Shown here: piece after piece, positions 61,164 to 64,000 of the stretch | How the letters are laid out: every line of letters begins with the position of its first letter | Numbering within the stretch: the stretch's first letter is position 1 | Source: Sanguibacter suarezii NBRC 16159 | GTDB taxonomy: Bacteria; Actinomycetota; Actinomycetes; Actinomycetales; Cellulomonadaceae | Reading direction: 5' to 3' | Length of the DNA stretch: 64,000 bases | NCBI RefSeq assembly: GCF_001552735.1 | Contig: NZ_BCRT01000022.1 | Location: 1-64,000 of the forward strand | Notes under the pieces: generated by a model | What the model saw: only the letters and a program-made list of their open reading frames with translations | What the model was told of the DNA's origin: nothing | Database searches by the model: none | Translations under genes and position numbers: made by a program

Positions 61164-63826
61164 TGACCGTCACCGACAACAAGGGCGCTGTCGAGAAGGG
61201 CCCCGCTGCGGCGGACCTCGTGACCTTCACGATCGACGGCGTGGAGATGGCCGTGCCCAAGGGCACCCTGGTGATCCGGGCAGCCGAGCAGGTGGGCATC
61301 CAGATCCCGCGGTTCTGCGACCACCCGCTGCTCCAGCCGGCCGGCGCCTGCCGCCAGTGCCTGGTCGACGTCGCCATGCCTGACCGGGAGGGCAACGTCC
61401 GCCCGATGCCCAAGCCGCAGGCCTCCTGCACGCTCGAGGCGTCCCCGGGCATGATCGTCAAGACCCAGCACACCTCCCCGGTCGCCGACAAGGCCCAGCA
61501 GGGGGTCATGGAGCTGCTGCTCATCAACCACCCGCTGGACTGCCCGGTGTGCGACAAGGGCGGGGAGTGCCCGCTGCAGAACCAGGCGATGAGCAACGGC
61601 CGGGCGACCAGCCGGTTCATCGACGTCAAGCGGACCTTCCCCAAGCCGATCGCCATCTCCACCGAGATCCTGCTCGACCGGGAGCGCTGCGTGCTGTGCC
61701 AGCGCTGCACGCGGTTCTCCAAGCAGATCGCCGGAGACGCCTTCATCGACCTGCAGAAGCGCGGAGCGCAGCAGCAGATCGGCCGCTTCGACCCGTCGGT
61801 CCTCGGCTTCGCCGACTCCTCGATCGACCGCTGGGACGACGTCGACCCAGGGCTGGTCGGGGCGGAGACCCCGGCGGGCTTCGCCGAGCCGGACGAGTCC
61901 GGCCTGCCCTTCGCGTCCTACTTCTCGGGCAACACCGTCCAGATCTGCCCGGTCGGCGCCCTCACCGGGGCGGCCTACCGCTTCCGCTCGCGGCCCTTCG
62001 ACCTCGTCTCGACGCCGTCGGTCTCCGAGCACGACTCCTCCGGGTCGGCGATCCGGGTGGACCACCGCCGCGGGACGGTCATGCGCCGTCTGGCGGGGGA
62101 CGACCCGGCCGTCAACGAAGAGTGGATCACCGACAAGGACCGCTTCGCCTTCACCTGGCAGAGCGCGCCGGACCGGTTGACCACCCCGCTCATCCGTGAG
62201 CGCGGCGAGGGCGGGTTCCGCGGCGAGCTGCGTCCTGCCAGCTGGATGGAGGCCCTCGACGCGGCCGCCGCCGGGCTGCGCGCCGCGCAGGGCGCTGACG
62301 GTCGCTCCGCGGGGGGCGTCGGCGTGCTGACCGGTGGTCGACTGACCATCGAGGACTCCTACGCCTACGCCAAGTTCGCCCGGGTGGCCCTGGACACGAA
62401 CGACATCGACTTCCGCGCCCGTGACCACTCCGCCGAGGAGGAGGCCTTCCTCGCCTCCACGGTGGCCGGGTCCGGGATCGGGGTGACCTTCGCCGACCTC
62501 GAGCGGGCCTCCGTGGTGCTGCTCGTGGGGATCGAGGCCGAGGAGGAAGCCGGCATCGTCTTCCTGCGGCTGCGCAAGGGCGCCCTCGCCAACGGCCTCA
62601 AGGCCTACTCGATCGCCCCCTTCGCCACCCGCGGCCTGGCTCGCATCGGAGCCGACGGCGGCACGCTGCTGCGCGCCGCCCCGGGCACCGAGGCCGAGGT
62701 GCTCGACGCGATCGGCTCCGAGGAGGACCTCGCTCACGTACGTCTCGCCCTCGAGGGTGCCGCCGGGGCCGGCGGTGCGATCGTCATCGTCGGTGAGCGG
62801 CTGGCCGCCGTGCCCGGCGGATACTCCGCGGCGCTGCGCCTGGCGCAGCGCACCGGCGCCCGCGTCGCCTGGATCCCGCGCCGTGCGGGGGAGCGCGGTG
62901 CGCTCGAGATGGGTGCGCTCGCCTCGGTGCTGCCCGGGGGCCGTCCGGTGGCCGACGCCGCCGCGCGCGTCGACCTCGCCGCGGCGTGGGGGACACCGTC
63001 CCTCCCGCAGGCCTCCGGCCGCGACACCGCCGCCATCCTCGCCGGGCTCGCCGACGGCGACCTGCGCGCCGTGGTGACCGGCTCGGTCGAGCTCGGCGAC
63101 CTGCCCGACCCTGACGCCGCACGGGCGGCCCTGGAGGTGGCCGACTTCGTCGTCTCCCTCGAGGTCCGCGCCTCTGACGTGACCGCCCACGCCGACGTGG
63201 TCTTCCCGGTCGCCCCGCCGGCCGAGAAGGCCGGGGCGTTCTGGAACTGGGAGGGACGTGTGCGTCCCTTCGGCCAGGCGCTGGACTCCGTGGCGATGGC
63301 TGACCACCGCGTCCTCGACGCGATCGCCGACGCCATGGGCGTCCAGCTCGGCCTGGGCACCCTCGACGCGGTGCGTGCCGAGATCGACCAGCTCGGCCCC
63401 TGGGACGGCGCCCGGGTGCCTGCCCCGGACGTCTCGGCCCACGAGCCGCCCAGCCCGGTACCGGGCCAGGCAGTCCTGGCCGGCTGGCGCATGCTGCTCG
63501 ACTGCGGCCGGGGTCAGGACGGCGAGGCCTTCCTCGCCGGCACGGCCAAGCGGCCTGTCGCGCGGATGTCCGCCGGCACCGCCCAGGCGCTCGACCTCCC
63601 CGGTGACGGCGCTCTCGTCGCCGTCTCCACGGCGTCGGGCAGCATCACGCTGCCGCTCGTGGTCACGGACATGCCTCACCATGTCGTCTGGCTGCCGCTC
63701 AACTCTCCCGGCTCGCAGGTGCACCGCACCCTGGGCGTCGGACCGGGGGCCATCGTCGAGGTCTCCCGGCCCGACGACGGCGACACTCGCCCCGGGTCCG
63801 AGAACGTCGAAGGGCAGGACGCGTGA
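61163..63826 (+). CDS. nuoG: NADH-quinone oxidoreductase subunit G
   Basis: 887 residues. The N-terminal ferredoxin region has [17 protein letters not shown] (N1b), [18 protein letters not shown] (His-Cys ligated N5) and [15 protein letters not shown] (N4). The molybdopterin-like domain follows and is degenerate, as in other NuoG. The region around [17 protein letters not shown] holds the last ferredoxin-type Cys. C-terminal domain resembles the formate dehydrogenase dinucleotide-binding fold. Overlaps nuoF and nuoH by one base (TGATG). Confidence 0.96.
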   Translation: MTVTDNKGAVEKGPAAADLVTFTIDGVEMAVPKGTLVIRAAEQVGIQIPRFCDHPLLQPAGACRQCLVDVAMPDREGNVRPMPKPQASCTLEASPGMIVKTQHTSPVADKAQQGVMELLLINHPLDCPVCDKGGECPLQNQAMSNGRATSRFIDVKRTFPKPIAISTEILLDRERCVLCQRCTRFSKQIAGDAFIDLQKRGAQQQIGRFDPSVLGFADSSIDRWDDVDPGLVGAETPAGFAEPDESGLPFASYFSGNTVQICPVGALTGAAYRFRSRPFDLVSTPSVSEHDSSGSAIRVDHRRGTVMRRLAGDDPAVNEEWITDKDRFAFTWQSAPDRLTTPLIRERGEGGFRGELRPASWMEALDAAAAGLRAAQGADGRSAGGVGVLTGGRLTIEDSYAYAKFARVALDTNDIDFRARDHSAEEEAFLASTVAGSGIGVTFADLERASVVLLVGIEAEEEAGIVFLRLRKGALANGLKAYSIAPFATRGLARIGADGGTLLRAAPGTEAEVLDAIGSEEDLAHVRLALEGAAGAGGAIVIVGERLAAVPGGYSAALRLAQRTGARVAWIPRRAGERGALEMGALASVLPGGRPVADAAARVDLAAAWGTPSLPQASGRDTAAILAGLADGDLRAVVTGSVELGDLPDPDAARAALEVADFVVSLEVRASDVTAHADVVFPVAPPAEKAGAFWNWEGRVRPFGQALDSVAMADHRVLDAIADAMGVQLGLGTLDAVRAEIDQLGPWDGARVPAPDVSAHEPPSPVPGQAVLAGWRMLLDCGRGQDGEAFLAGTAKRPVARMSAGTAQALDLPGDGALVAVSTASGSITLPLVVTDMPHHVVWLPLNSPGSQVHRTLGVGPGAIVEVSRPDDGDTRPGSENVEGQDA

Positions 63827-64000
63827 TGGTCGACTTCTCCAACGACACCTTCTGGACGTATCTCGTCAAGGCTGTCCTCATCCTCGTGTTCCTGCTCACC
63901 AGCGTGCTGCTGGCGATCTGGTTCGAGCGCAAGGTCGTGGCCCGCATGCAGGTGCGGCCCGGCCCCAACGTGCACGGACCCTTCGGGCTGCTGCAGTCCT
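63826..64000 (+). CDS. nuoH: NADH-quinone oxidoreductase subunit H, cut by window end
   Basis: 58 residues visible. A first membrane helix (LVKAVLILVFLLTSVLLAIW) is followed by ERKVVARMQVRPGPNVHGPFG, the NuoH signature at the quinone channel. Starts in the nuoG stop (TGATG). The 3' part lies beyond the window. Confidence 0.95.
   Translation, partial: MVDFSNDTFWTYLVKAVLILVFLLTSVLLAIWFERKVVARMQVRPGPNVHGPFGLLQS

Overview
This window reads as a chromosomal segment of a GC-rich actinobacterium. The plant-polysaccharide genes (GH36, GH43, GH51, GH6 with a CBM2), the class-E-type LAxTG sorting signal, the menaquinone pathway and the 32-residue bS22-like ribosomal protein point to the Micrococcales, near Cellulomonas, Sanguibacter or Oerskovia. 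That placement is inference. No rRNA, tRNA or CRISPR array was seen. Almost all coding sequence is tightly packed, with many ATGA or GTGA overlaps and frequent GTG starts.

Region 1 (1 to about 3,255) is an accessory block. It holds a partial unknown gene, two small membrane-protein genes and a small serine recombinase preceded by a near-perfect 40-bp palindrome that looks like its crossover site. It ends in a PIN-like ORF with a C-terminal helix-turn-helix that has lost its N-terminus. The block stops abruptly inside a secreted GH51 arabinofuranosidase that has lost its 5' part, so one breakpoint near 3,255 truncates two genes.

Region 2 (4,919-29,205) starts with a TrkH/TrkA potassium system. 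It is followed by three carbohydrate modules. (a) A LacI regulator and an alpha-galactosidase/ABC uptake operon (7,109-14,162). (b) Two LacI regulators and a single-chain fusion of a PfkB sugar kinase with a GH113-like glycosidase (16,220-20,374). (c) An arabino-oligosaccharide module: solute-binding protein, two permeases, GH43 and DUF624 read leftward, and GH51 and a GH43 lipoprotein read rightward. Module (c) is controlled from a shared 437-bp divergent promoter region with three matching palindromes of the form CTACAWCGWTGTAG. Neither uptake operon carries its own ATPase gene. An AcuC-like deacetylase, a small excisionase-like helix-turn-helix protein and the bS22 gene lie between modules (a) and (b).

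Region 3 (29,365-64,000) is mostly conserved actinobacterial core. It contains an aquaglyceroporin, a HAD phosphatase, a glutaredoxin plus Rex, YceI/MarR, and the System II cytochrome c maturation genes (TlpA-CcdA-ResB-CcsB). The full set menA, E, B, C, D, F, G plus a MenJ-like reductase follows, then nuoA to nuoH (nuoH cut by the window end). A good Rex operator lies upstream of menJ-nuoA, so the Rex made in this window probably controls Complex I by NADH/NAD ratio. A GH6 cellulase lipoprotein gene sits between menG and menJ.

The points most worth following are the kinase-glycosidase fusion, the recombinase palindrome array, the double-truncation breakpoint, the three-operator divergent promoter, the Rex site and an unusual array of 20-bp repeats in two orientations upstream of the alpha-galactosidase.
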